From Nyssa sinensis (lineage: Eukaryota; Streptophyta; Magnoliopsida; Cornales; Nyssaceae), in NCBI GenBank assembly GCA_008638375.1, contig VIRR01000579.1:1-64000 (forward strand): a DNA stretch of 64,000 bases, read 5' to 3'. Each line of letters opens with the position of its first letter. Position 1 is the first letter of the stretch. Shown in pieces: positions 49,767-61,700 of this stretch. The notes under the pieces are model-generated. The model did not search any database and was not told the origin of the DNA. It worked only from the letters and a program-made list of their open reading frames with translations. Position numbers and translations under genes: made by a program.

Positions 49767-51741
49767 TACAAAGATCTGAACAATTAGGATAAATTTTTCG
49801 TTTTTTCCTGTAAGACACTATTTATGTACAATTTGCTGGTAGGGCACTATTCATGCATCACTTAGACATAATTCATGTTTAAAAGCATAATTTGAATATG
49901 ACATAAAAGGGAAATATACTTCTAATGTTAAAATACACCTTTTTTGAGAATTTCAGCCTAATGAGAGATAGTTTGAAAAATGGACTAAAAAAGGCATCCC
50001 GAGTGACCCAGGTGGCCCCGGCTGCAACTGCCAATAGGAGAAAATAAATTTTTTGAAAAAATATCATTTAAAATAATTTTAAGAACTTTGGTTAAATCAG
50101 AATGTCAAATTGAGGCATTTCGAGACAAGTTGTAGTATAACGGGGTCCCTCGACTCATTAAGGGCAAAAGGGTCTTTTCACCCCTTTGTACCTTGAGTAT
50201 AAATACAACACTTGAGACTTAAAATTCTTAGAATTGGTATGAGAATATACAACAAGTCGTGCTTGGAGAGAAAAGGTGAGAAAAACCTAGGTTTTCCAAC
50301 CTTTCACCTTCCAAAACTCATCTCTAGCCTTAGAATTTCACAAGGGTTCCTTCTAGGAAGTTGTTCCCTACCTCAAGGGCTATATTCTTACCAATAGGGT
50401 TGAGAAAAACTCCCTAGGGTTGAGAAAAACCCTTCTAGGTATGATATTTTGCTAAGTAAAGAGTAGAGTTAAGTTTAGAAGTGTTTTTATATGTTGATTG
50501 TATGACTTATATGCTTACTTGTTGTTATAAAACCACCTAGCATATAGTTACTTTGAAAACCTAGGATTGGTACCTTATGTACTTATGTGTTCTTTGGAAA
50601 TTTGGTGAAATGATGAACATGTAATATGACTATATGTATAATTCATTGCATTCTAGCTTATGTTCATATAAAGCAAGTCTTGTAGTTTGAAAGTTAACAT
50701 TATGGGATTACATATTATAGATGAGACTCCCGGCACTTGAGACTTGATGAAGTCTTGAAGCATGGAGGGGGAAGTGGACCTTGAAGAACATTTGGCCCTT
50801 GGGGCATATTTTTGGTTGTGTAAGGGCATAAGTCCTATAAAATTTATCGTATGTTTAAAACTTAAAACCTTGTGTAAGCTATGAACTAAATTTTGTGTTG
50901 GATAGTATGTAATTGACTATTGAATGTATATGAGGAGCATAGAGCTCCATGTAGTCACTTATTTTTTTAAATATGCTTGTGAATGTTAGAATTACATAAT
51001 TGTTTGAATAATTGTTCCATTAGGTGTTGTGTTGGTGTTGAGGAGGATGATGAAGAGGAATAGGATGAGGAAAATAGGTTAATGAACAAAAGAAACCATG
51101 TCAAAATTTTGTGAATTAAAAAGAGTTATTAGGTGTGTAAAATGCCCATATATAGATAGGAATAATGCCAAATAGTGGGGATTAAAAACCTTGAGGAAGT
51201 AGGTTAAAAATTTGAAAAATCAGCTTACAGCACTTTGGAAAAAAAATTCAAAAAAGGGGGAAAATAGCTTGCAATAAATACACTATTGCTACAGGCCAGC
51301 CCACGTGCCCACTGCCTTGCCCATGCACGCCTACTGCCTTGGCCATGTACACCTACTGCCTTGGCCATGTCATGGGCATGCCATGACTTCTCTTCCAAGG
51401 CCATTTTAAGACCATTCTCCCCTATGTTTGACACTATCTTTCGGAGCCCCTTTTAGGCCACTTTTGGCCATTATACCAAGCCATGTTAGGCACCTTATTG
51501 GGACACATTTTAGTCAGATTTCAAGGCCATTTTTGACCACTTTCTTAGACCACCTTAGGGAGAATTTTTTACCTATTCTTGGTCTATGCCTTAGGGCATT
51601 TGGGGTCCATTTGAGCCACTGTTTCAAGCCACATTAAAGACATTTTTGGGGCTATCTTGAGGGCCATGCTTGAACATGACTCAGACTATTCTGAACATTG
51701 GTTGGGGAGGTAATAGATTGATGTTAAAAAGCCATCTTGGG
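49767..51741 (+). repeat. 3' LTR of element A, truncated by element B
   Basis: It aligns with the 5' LTR from TGTAAAGATC to the position of 44515, where the element B LTR begins. It lacks about 540 bp found in the 5' LTR (about 42900-43440), with the junction near 50695. That removes most of the predicted LTR intron but leaves the acceptor region (attatag|atgagactcccgg). Its TATA box is at 50198-50205. Confidence 0.88.
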
Positions 51742-51809
51742 TGTTATGACATGGAATTTTTTTTTTTTTATTATTCTTGGTTAAATTAAAATTTTTATTA
51801 TTATTATTA

Positions 51810-51862
<53 letters not shown>

Positions 51863-54810
51863 ATTGTTATTAATTTTGAAGCATTAGTATTATGTATATG
51901 CATAGTATACATGTGTAGGTATGTGTGAAATATTATATGTGCATGCATGTGTATATAGATATGTAGAAGAATGTATAGCAGTGCACTGTGTGTGTGTAAC
52001 TGGACGTGTGTGTGTGTGTGTGGTTACAACCGAACTAGAGAGTGAGGTGTTGGCTGTGTGTGTGTTTCTAGTGTGTGTAATGAGTGGAATAGGTGTATAG
52101 GCATACATATGGAGCAGCTTTGCATTTAATGCAAAGCTGCATTTGGGGGGAAGCAAAAGGTGGCTGAACGGTGGAGAGGAGGTCAAGGATAGTGGCTGTG
52201 AGGGAGAGACGTGAGAGATTTGAAGTGTGTGCGTATAAGTGTGGTCTCGGGTGGGGAGAAAAGAGAAGGAAAGAAACAGAAAGCGAGGGAGAGAAATAGA
52301 GTTCTGAGAGAGAGTTTGAAGCTTGGTTTGAGCTCGGAGCAAGAGGGTGAAAGAAGGCACGGCTAGAGAGAGAAAATTCAGAAAACCCGTAAGTGCACCC
52401 TTTCTGTTTATTTTTTTTGGGCATGATAAATTATTTGATGCATAGGGTTTTAAAGAGTATATTGTGAGGATTATTTTGCAAAAAGAATGAAGGGAAATGG
52501 TTGAGAAACTAGGGAGAAAACCTAGGTTGCAGGTCACGGCCATGGGAGATGGGTGTTATCATTTTATGTACAAAACTTGGTTTAAATGATATAGAATGGA
52601 ACCTAGGAGATGCAGAAATCGTTTAGGATGAAAAACGGGAGAAAAACCGTGACCAAACTATCAAAAAAATGGAGAAATAGAATCGGCCGGAGGTTTGACC
52701 GAGGGATTGACCCTCTATTTCGTAAAGATTGAGTGGCTTGTACCCAAAACTAACCCTAAATATGGAATCCTAGGGAGAAAACGGTGAGAATCACATTCTG
52801 GAACCTTGAAAATCTCACTGGAGATCGGTCACCGGCGCCGGAAAAGGCGCCGGAACCCTACTGCTACGTCGCCGGAAAGTCGGGGAAGAAGGAGGGTGAC
52901 CGGGTCGGGTTCCGGGTCCGGTTCGGGCGGGTGTGGACCGCCCCTGCCACGTGTCACTCATATGTTTTAAATTAAAATGTTGAAGGGGGCTGTTTGGTTG
53001 TGGACTTAAGAAATTGGAAATCTGAAATAAATAAGAACAGGGATATCCTATCCCTGTTTTAGGTTGATCCTTGTTTGGTTGTCCGAATTAGGAATAGGAG
53101 AATTTGAATTTATAGTTTTGCCCCTGAACTTTTTGATAATTGAAAACTGACCCTGAACTTTCGAAAATTACCTTTTAACCCTAAACTTTTGAGTAATTAC
53201 ACTTTGACCCACCTGAATTAAAATATTAATAAAATATTAATTAAATTAATTAATTAATTAATTAATTTAATTATTTGAATATTCTAAAATAATCCGGAGT
53301 CCAAATGGGACAAGTCATTAGTGTATTTTGACTATCTCGACCATTCTGAGGCCAATGGTGAGGTCCGTTTTACGAGACGGGGTCCCAAAAAATAAAAGAC
53401 CCGTGGTAACCTTTAAAATTATCAAAATGCCCTTAGATTGAAACACTGTCAAACGAACTCCAAATTTAGTAAACGAATAGTGAAACTTTATTATCTCGAG
53501 CATTCCGGATTCAACCATGGAGTCCGATTTGTGAAAAGAGGTCTCGAAATGTGAGGACCCGTGAAAAGTGCAAAATGACTATTTTGCCCTTTTGAACTCA
53601 GGTGTCCGAATTGAATTCTACGAAAACCTAAACTTAGTTTCCTCGACGTCCCGGACTCAATAGTGGAATCTAAATTAGCAACATAGAAACTTATGAATTA
53701 AAGGCATAAAATTTGATGAATAGCATAATTCAAGTGACAATTGAACTGAGTCTCATGTTATGAATTTTAGGGACACGGAAAGGCAAAGAGAAGGTGATCT
53801 GACCTTCGATATTCCCACTGTGATTCTACCATACTTCGAGTATGCCTTCTTGGGTTGAGATCGATTTACAGGTACGATATATTGTGCTAAGTAAGAAATG
53901 GAATTAAGATTAGGAATACTTGTTCTGCTGCCTTGATTGTTCACTTGTTTGCTTGAATGTTTACATGCTTATGTGCTTCATGCTATCTTGCTGATGTTGG
54001 GTGATGATGTGGAAGATGATTATGTGTATATTGCATGTGTTAGTGTAGTGTGTGAATTACATGCTTTGAGAACTGTTGACATTATGAAATATGTACTTGA
54101 AAGCATGCTTTATGTATGAATGAGATGCATCATTGAGATTGCATTATGACATGATGAGATCAGAGCATATTGGCATAGTGTGATTCCTTGGACATGGCGT
54201 GAGTTAAGCACTTGGTGCGATCCTGTGGTGAAAAACCCAAAATCGGCCATTAGGTACTTGCAAGCCTGACGGATTCCGGACCGTGAAGCGAGACATACGT
54301 GGCGGTACTCATGCCAGCGGAGAATGACCGTCTCATGAGACATGGGTGGCATAGAGTTGCATGGGTGTGTCACGCATACTGCTCATATACTGTACACTGT
54401 TCATATACTGCCATCATGATATCGAATGCCATATAGAAATAACTGTACACTTGCACATGCCACGACCTTAGTTCTATTTCTTGCATTAGCATTATATTAT
54501 ACCAGCATGTTGAGCTGACCCCTTTAGTGGGGAAAACATTTCAGATGATGTCCCAGCTGCAGGAGACGTGGAGATGATCTGATTAGGGACTGTTAGGCCC
54601 AAGGGGCCCTTTGATGTTGTGTAAGGGCATAAGCCCGAGACTGTATTTTATTTTGTATGTTGTGAACAAATGGACCGGACCTTATGTATGTATCAGAACA
54701 GTGTGTAGAATGTATGTGATCATCCTTAATTATCTTTTATTCCCTTATTATTTTATTTCTTTCTGTCTCGTTACTCGCGCCTCGGGTTCGCTGGAATTCG
54801 GGGCGTGACA
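51742..54810 (+). repeat. 5' LTR of element B, 3.07 kb
   Basis: It begins TGTTATGACATGG and ends GGAATTCGGGGCGTGACA, followed by a PBS. It contains an (ATT)n run, a GA-rich leader with an early donor CCC|GTAAGT at 52389, and a 10-bp perfect inverted repeat around a GATATCC centre (53036-53058). Dyad modules span about 53320-53690 (GCAAAATGACTATTTTGC at 53570-53587; CCGTTTTACGAGACGG at 53365-53380) and the box TTTGATGAATAGCAT is at 53712-53726. A second donor CAG|GTACGA is at 53872 and an acceptor TTTCAG ends at 54544. The exact start rests on comparison with the element A LTR. Confidence 0.85.
51796..51861. repeat. (ATT)n microsatellite
   Basis: About 22 ATT units with one interruption (atc), close to the start of the element B LTR. 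Confidence 0.9.
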
Positions 54811-54813
54811 ATG

Positions 54814-54825
54814 TGGTATCAGAGC
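54814..54825 (+). other. PBS of element B (initiator-Met tRNA)
   Basis: TGGTATCAGAGC lies three bases after the LTR end. A 360-bp leader follows to the gag ATG and ends in a pyrimidine-rich stretch and TTGTAG, an acceptor-like site. Confidence 0.92.
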
Positions 54826-55184
54826 TTAGGTTCGAATACCTAGAGACCGTGGGGGTGTTGTTTAACACCATGAGACCCTAGAGAAGAGAGTGAGACCTAG
54901 TGTGAACTATTAGTGGCATGCTATAGGGCCTTATGTGCTATGTGATTATATGTCCTGATGCATGACTTATTGTGATTATGTGCTGATTGATGCTATGTTT
55001 AGAGGCATGACATGTGTGATGTGTGAAAAACTTGTTAATTGTATATATATCATGACATGCTATATGTACTACCTGTAGAAGCATGGGCCATTGATAGGAA
55101 CATGATTAGGATTACGCTTAAATGCCCATATATTGAATGTGAAAAAGTGATATTGAATTTTTTTTTTCTCTTGGACTTGTAGAT

Positions 55185-58100
55185 ATGCCCCCCAGACGAG
55201 CTCCTACGAGAGCTGGACCGCCTAGACGGGGTAGGGGTAGGCCCAGAGGTGCTACCCAGCCTAGAGGCGCTGCCCAGCCTCGTCGTGGCAAACCTAGAGC
55301 TGCTGCCCCTATTCCCGATATAGTTGAGGAGGTCGTTACCCCAGCTGACACGCCTGAGCATAGTGCAGCTGAGGAGGATATTGCTCCCGCCCCTGCCCCT
55401 ATTCCTGCTCCCGCTCCAGCACAGGAGGTAGAGCAGATGGTTGGCGCCAGAGATATGGCGGCCCTTTTACAGGAGTGTCTCCGCACCATGATGGAGGCGC
55501 GGACCACCGGCGGAGAGACCAGGGATACCTTCGTGATGAAGGTGTTCCAGAGGATAAGACCACCCACCTTTACTAGACAGCCGGACCCACTCATTGCAGA
55601 GGAGTGGTTGAGACATATCACTCGGATTTTAGATTCACAGGGGATCACTGAGCCCCACCTGAGGATCAGGTGCGCTACATTTCAATTTACAGACCTGGCT
55701 AGTCAGTGGTGGGACGTAGCTGCTGACAGACTACATCGGTTTGGAGAGGGATGGGATGTATTTGTGGCCATGTTCAATGACCACTACTTCCCGATATCTG
55801 CCAGAGTGGGGTTTAGGGAGGAGTTCGAGGCACTTCTGCAGAGGGACATGACAGTGGCTTAGTATGAGTCACGGTTTACTGCTTTGGGGAAGTTTGCCCC
55901 ACACATTATTGGACATGAGGATTTGAGGGTGTACAATTTCCTCAAGGGGTTAAAGACCTTTATCAGGGACAGACTGGCTGGGCATATTATAGAGACATAC
56001 GAGAAGGCAGTGATCAGGGCCTCCAAGGTGGAGAGAGAGTTGGCTGATCTTAGAGGGATCAGAGAGACTAGAGCACAGGGCAGGGCACCCACAGTACAGA
56101 CTTCCGCACCTGCCCCGACATATAGACAGCCGAAGAGGTACCGAGCCAGTACTTCTTCCTCACAGCCACCGATCGGACCCCTCCATTCTGTAGCTCCCCG
56201 TCCTGCCTTACCATCTGCTTCTAGGGGAGGGGGATCCCAGCGGCCTATCACATGTTATACCTGCGGGCTGCCTGGCCATAGGAGGGCCGACTGTCCTTTG
56301 AGGGGGCCCAGCTTTCCACAGGGTGTCGGATCCAGTCAGGGATCATTTCCACTACCTCTACCGGTACCGAGTCAGAGGGCCCCGCCGATTTGTTACACTT
56401 GTCAGCAGCCTGGCCATGTTAGGGCCAACTGCCCTCAGGGGCAGACTTCGCAGAGTGCGCCGAAGTCCCACTATTATCAGCATACACAGGTGCCTCTGCC
56501 CCAGCCACAGTCAGTCCAGGGACTACCAGCGCCCTATCATCAGCCTACATCCTCAGCGCAGAGCGTCAGAGCTCCCGCACCTAGGGGAGGAGGCCAACAG
56601 ACTCAGAGAGGGGGGGGCAGACAGGGCCAGACCACACAGGGCCGACTCTACGCAGTGGCCACCCCGGAGACCTCTGCTGCCGGACCATCAGTAGTCCGAG
56701 GTACATTTCTTATATCCAGTTCCTGGGCCAGTGTATTGATAGATTCAGGAGCATCACATTCATTCATTTCTACTGCACTTGCCATGTCATTGGGTCTGGA
56801 TATAGCTTGGTTGGACCCCCCATTGCGCGTTGGTATACCAGTTGGGGGTGTTGTAGTACTGACGAGGATCTGTAGAGATTGCTCGATAGAGATAGCTGAC
56901 CGTATTCTCCACTTTGATCTTATTGTACTTGATATGTCTGGGTTTGATGTGATTCTGGGGATGGATTGGTTGTTCACCTATCGGGCGAGTATAGACTGCT
57001 ACAGGGGGAGGGTGACTGTATGCACTCTTGAGGGAGACTGCTTGTATTTCACAGGGGATCGGGGGGATTTCTTGATTCCACCAGTGCGTGATTCTAGTAG
57101 CTGGGGAGGCCACAGTTATATGTTGGCTAGTCTGATTGCGGGTGATTTTGAGGCTACAGAGATTGTGTTACCCCCAGTCGTGGATGAGTTCCCCGACGTC
57201 TTCCCGAGTGACTTGACTTGTCTACCCCCTAGACGAGAGATCGAGTTCACTATAGAGCTCATTCCTGGCACTACACCCATTTCCATACCACCTTACCACA
57301 TGGCTCCAGCCGAGTTGAGAGAGCTGAGGGAGCAGTTGACTGACCTCCAGCGGAAGGGGTTTATCCATCCTAGCACTTCTCCGTGGGGTGCCTCGGCACT
57401 GTTCGCGAAGAAGAAGGACGGGACACTACGATTATGTGTAGATTACAGGAGGCTGAACCGGGTTACTATCAAGAATAAGTACCCGTTGCCGAGGATTGAC
57501 GATTTATTTGATCAGCTGAGAGGTTCGAGATGCTTCTCGAAGATTGATCTCAGATCGGGTTACCACCAGTTGAGGGTCAGGGAGGAGGACATAGCGAAGA
57601 CAGCCTTCCGCACTCGCTATAGTCACTATGAGTTTGTGGTCATGCCCTTCGGAGTGACGAATGCCCCAGCGACATTCATGGACTTGATGCACCGCATTTT
57701 CAGCCCTTACCTGGATCAGTTCGTGGTGGTATTTATGGATGACATCTTAGTGTATTCACCAGCTGAGGAGGTACATGCCTATCATTTGAGGACTGTACTG
57801 CAGATTTTGAGGGAGCATCGCCTGTTTGCCAAGTTCTCGAAGTGCGAGTTCTGGCTTAGAGAGGTACAGTTCTTAGGACATGTAGTATCCAGTGGAGGGG
57901 TATCTGTGGATCCCTCCAAGATTGAGGCGGTCATGAGTTGGGAGAGGCCGAGCAGTGTATTCGAGATTCGGAGTTTTCTGGGGTTGGCCGGATACTACCG
58001 ACGATTTGTGGAGGGTTTCTCCCGTCTTGCCGCGCCGATGACTCGTCTGACGCGCAAGGGCATCAGATTCCTATGGACAGATGACTGTGAGCAGTCTTTT

Positions 58101-58608
58101 CAGGAGCTGAAGAGGAGATTGACTTCAGCGCCTGTTTTGATCATACCTGAGAGGGGAGTGGGCTATGCTGTGTACTGTGATGCTTCTCGAGAGGGATTAG
58201 GTTGTGTATTGATGCAAGATGGCAGAGTGGTAGCCTACGGTTCTCGTCAGTTGAAGAACCACGAGCGAAACTACCCCACACATGACTTAGAGTTAGCTGC
58301 CGTCATCTTTGCACTGAAGAGTTGGCGACACTACTTATACAGGGAGAGATTCGAGGTATTCTCTGACCACAAGAGCCTCAGGTATATCTTCACGCAGAAG
58401 GACCTGAACCTGAGGCAGAGGAGGTGGATGGAGTACATGGAGGATTATGATTTTGACCTTTAGTACCACCTAGGGAGGGCCAATGTGGTGGCTGACGCAC
58501 TCAGCAGGAGGTCGAGGGGTACTGTCGCCAGTGTTGCCATCAGGGAGTGGGAGATGATGGGGGATATTGGAGAGTTTGATCTAGATATTGCTGAGTTTGA
58601 GGGACAGG
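55185..58608 (+). pseudogene. gag-pol: gag-pol of element B (gag, PR, RT, RNase H), interrupted
   Basis: It starts MPPRRAPTRAGPPRRG at 55185. One frame stays open to 58608 except for two TAG codons (55860 in gag, 58461 in RNase H), both fitting CAG-to-TAG. Basic/proline-alanine N-terminus; gag core about residues 122-300 (TFTRQPDPLIAEEWL). Two intact CCHC knuckles: [14 protein letters not shown] at residue 357 and [14 protein letters not shown] at 403. Protease DSGASH at 520. RT from about residue 725 with CVDYRRLN and FMDD at 850; RNase H YCDAS near 997-1001 and ADALSRR at the end. Gag and Pol are fused in one frame. The frame resumes without shift at 62780 beyond a solo LTR and one TSD. It is close to intact but non-functional as found. 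Confidence 0.93.
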
Positions 58609-58756
58609 TGTAATACCCCGACCCGGGAATGCCGGGTAATAAAGCACGTTTTACGAGGCTATGGAAAATGAGTGTAAAATAAATTAATTTAACATAATTA
58701 ATTTATTAAATTGAATATTAGTTATATGTAATATAAATTATGAGGATAATTATAAA

Positions 58757-58789
<33 letters not shown>

Positions 58790-61700
58790 TAATAATACAT
58801 GTGTAAAAGTATAAGAGTGGGTATGTATAGTTATGAAATTGTAATTATGTGTATATGTAAATATGATCATATATATATATACAAGTTGAAGGACATGCAA
58901 TGGTCCAATGTGTACAAGAGGGTGGGAGAGACCATTGTGTATTAGTATGTGTGAATATATATATGTATATATATATATATATAAATCCAAGTCAAACACC
59001 ACACATACACACAACCAGCCACTCAATGGCTCTGCCCAAACAGTAGGAGGACACCCCTCCTTGGATGCTGCAACAAGTAAGAGGAAGATCATTGGGATGG
59101 GGCATGGGAGTGAGAGAAACATATATATATATATATATATACACAAGAAAAATCTTCACCCATGACACGGACAGAGAGAGAGAGAGAGAGAAGAAAACTT
59201 AGAAGGAGAAGAAGGAAGGGAGAAGGGAAACAGTGAAGGAAGGAGACTCACAAACCGAGGGAACCAAAATACAGGTAAGAGTTTTTGTTTCTGTTTCAAA
59301 ATTTTATAGCATGATTCGATTAAGTTTGAACATAGGACCTTAAAGAGCATGTCATGAGGTTTCAAACCCAACAAAAATCATAGAAAACCATGTAGAAATG
59401 AGGGAGAAAACCCTAGTTGCAGGTTGAAAGATAAATTCGGATTTTCTATATTTCATGTGTAAAAACTTGATTTAGCCATCTAAGAATAATGGTATGAAGT
59501 GCAGGCAACCTTTAGGTGAAGAAATGAGAAAAATTGGTAAGGAAATAGGATAAGAAAAGTAGGAAAACGTACTCGCCGGAAACTGGGCATAGTGGCCAGA
59601 AAACCGAAAATGGGTCTTGAAAACCGTAGCAACCGAGGCCCAAAGCTAGTTTAAATTAGCTATTAAAACGTTAGGATAATTTTGGTTGAAAAAAATTGAA
59701 GTTTTGACGTGAAAATGAAGCAAAACAACGGCTGGTCCGTTTTTCCGGTGACCGGCGCTGGTTAGACCAACCAGAGAAGACGACCGGATTATCGAGAGAG
59801 AGACCGGGTTAAAACAGAACCGGGCTCGGGTCTGGACCGGGTCGGGACCCGACCGAATTAAAAGGGGCTTGACACGTCGTCGTTTGAGTTGAAATTTTAA
59901 AAATGGTTTGGGGTTGTTTGGCTACAGGGGCAATAAATTGGAATTGGGATTTAGTTTAACCAAACCGTGGATAAGGGGAATAGGAGGAGCATCTTATTCC
60001 GGTTCTGTAGGCAAGTCTGAACCGGTCGGTTCAGTAGAAGGGTAAACCGGTTTAGGGTTTTTAGTCTTGAACCCATTGGTTCAGACTGGAACTAAGGGAA
60101 ATTATAAAGTGACCCCAACAGTTTACCCTAATTCAAATCTGGCCCAAAATTTTGAAAATAAATTTCAAATGTACCCCTGATAAATAATAAAATAATAAAA
60201 TAAATTAATTAAATAATTTATTAAATAGGGGAAATTACCATTTTACCCTTAAGTCACAAATAAGTCAAACGAAGTCCGAACGGGGCGAATAAATAGTCAG
60301 ACTTTATTATCTCGGGCATTCTGAGTCCAATGATGAGGTCCGTTTTACGAGACGGGACTCCGAACATTAGAATACGATGAAAACAAGTCTTAAAATGACC
60401 AAAATACCCCTATGCCCTAACAAGGAAAATTATACGAGTATTCTTACTATCTCGGACCCTCTGAGTCCATTGGTGAGGTCCACGACATGAGATGAGGTCC
60501 CAAAAATTTTGAGACCCATAAATATGTCAAAATGACCAAAATGCCCCTACTCTATAAACGAGTCAAACGAAGTCCAAATTAAGTAAATAAATAGTGAATT
60601 TTTACTATTTCAAATGTTCTGAGACTAATGGTAGGGTCCGTTTTACGAGACGGAGCCCAAAAAATAAAGACACGTAAAGGGGTAAATGACCAAAAGACCC
60701 CTTGTCCAAAAATTAACAAGTTATTAGTGTAATCTTACTATCTCGGACCTTCTGAGTCCAATGGTGAGGTCCACGACACGAGATGAGGTCCCGAACACAA
60801 AGACACGTAAGGGGGTAAAATGACCAAATTACCCTTAGCACCTCTAAAGCCAAAATGAAATCAAAGAAGGTCTAAATTGACTTTCTTTGACATCTCGGAC
60901 TCAATAGTGAGGTCCAAATTACGAAACGAAGTACGAAAAAATTATGACACGTAAAATGATAAATGACCATTTTACCCTTTTACATATAAAAGTCCAAATT
61001 AAATTCTAAGAAAGCCTAAACCGACTTTCTTCGATGCTCTGGACTCAATGATAGAGTCTATTCGACCAAAAGAAGTGTCTAAAATGAAAAGACATAAAAT
61101 TTGATGAATAGCATCTGTCTGATGACTAAAGACTAAAGTATTGTCGAAGTATTAAACTAAGGCAAGTACGAAGAAATAAAGTATGAAAAGACACGACGCG
61201 TTAACTTGACAAGTAAATAAATTTAATTTAAAGTTAATGGAACTACCAGAAGAGTATAAGTTGAAATAAATTAAGTTTCTAACACATTAAATTGTGCCAT
61301 AGGTTAAAAGTACGAGTTGAATTAAGTACGTGCGAAGTTTATAGAATGTTAGTAAATCGGTTAGGGTAAAATACGATCGAAGCATAAGTTAAGAAGCATC
61401 GATAGGTGATATTGTAGTAAATGTGAAGTTGATGAGATTGTTTATGAATTTGTTATTAGGAACTACGGAGGAAGTGGGAAAGCGCATTTTTAGCCCTAAC
61501 CCTAAAGGACCGAGGTGAGTAACCCTGTATTTGAACTGGAGATTTAACTCCATATATTTGAAGAAGTTTTAAGCTCAAGTTATTGCAGCCTTTGAATATC
61601 AAATTCAGTCTTTATATGATTCCGTTCTTTTAAAATATTCTGTTACGGCATGCTTATTAAATGTTTTAAATTCAGCTCTTTTCTTGAAAATAAATCAGCA

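Larger units (their letters stand above)
41971..51741 (+). mobile_element. Element A: degraded Ty3/gypsy (Del/Tekay-like chromovirus), 3' end cut by element B
   Basis: The full order is visible: 5' LTR 41971-44674, PBS 44678-44689, gag-pol 44928-49755, PPT and a truncated 3' LTR 49767-51741. The chromodomain-like C-terminus and the order PR-RT-RH-INT place it with plant chromoviruses. The two LTRs have diverged strongly (many differences in their first 120 bp), so the insertion is old. Confidence 0.92.

Noticed and set aside
51890..52543. 217-codon minus-strand ORF in element B LTR
   Set aside because: It is antisense to the GA-rich leader, giving an S/L/T/H-rich low-complexity product. Conservation of the leader as a promoter region explains it better.
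54829..54842. B-box-like GGTTCGAATACC after the element B PBS
   Set aside because: It is the normal leader adjoining the PBS; there is no A box and no T-tract.
55120..55648. Long minus-strand ORFs over element B gag
   Set aside because: They are shadow frames of the Pro/Ala/Arg-rich gag N-terminus.
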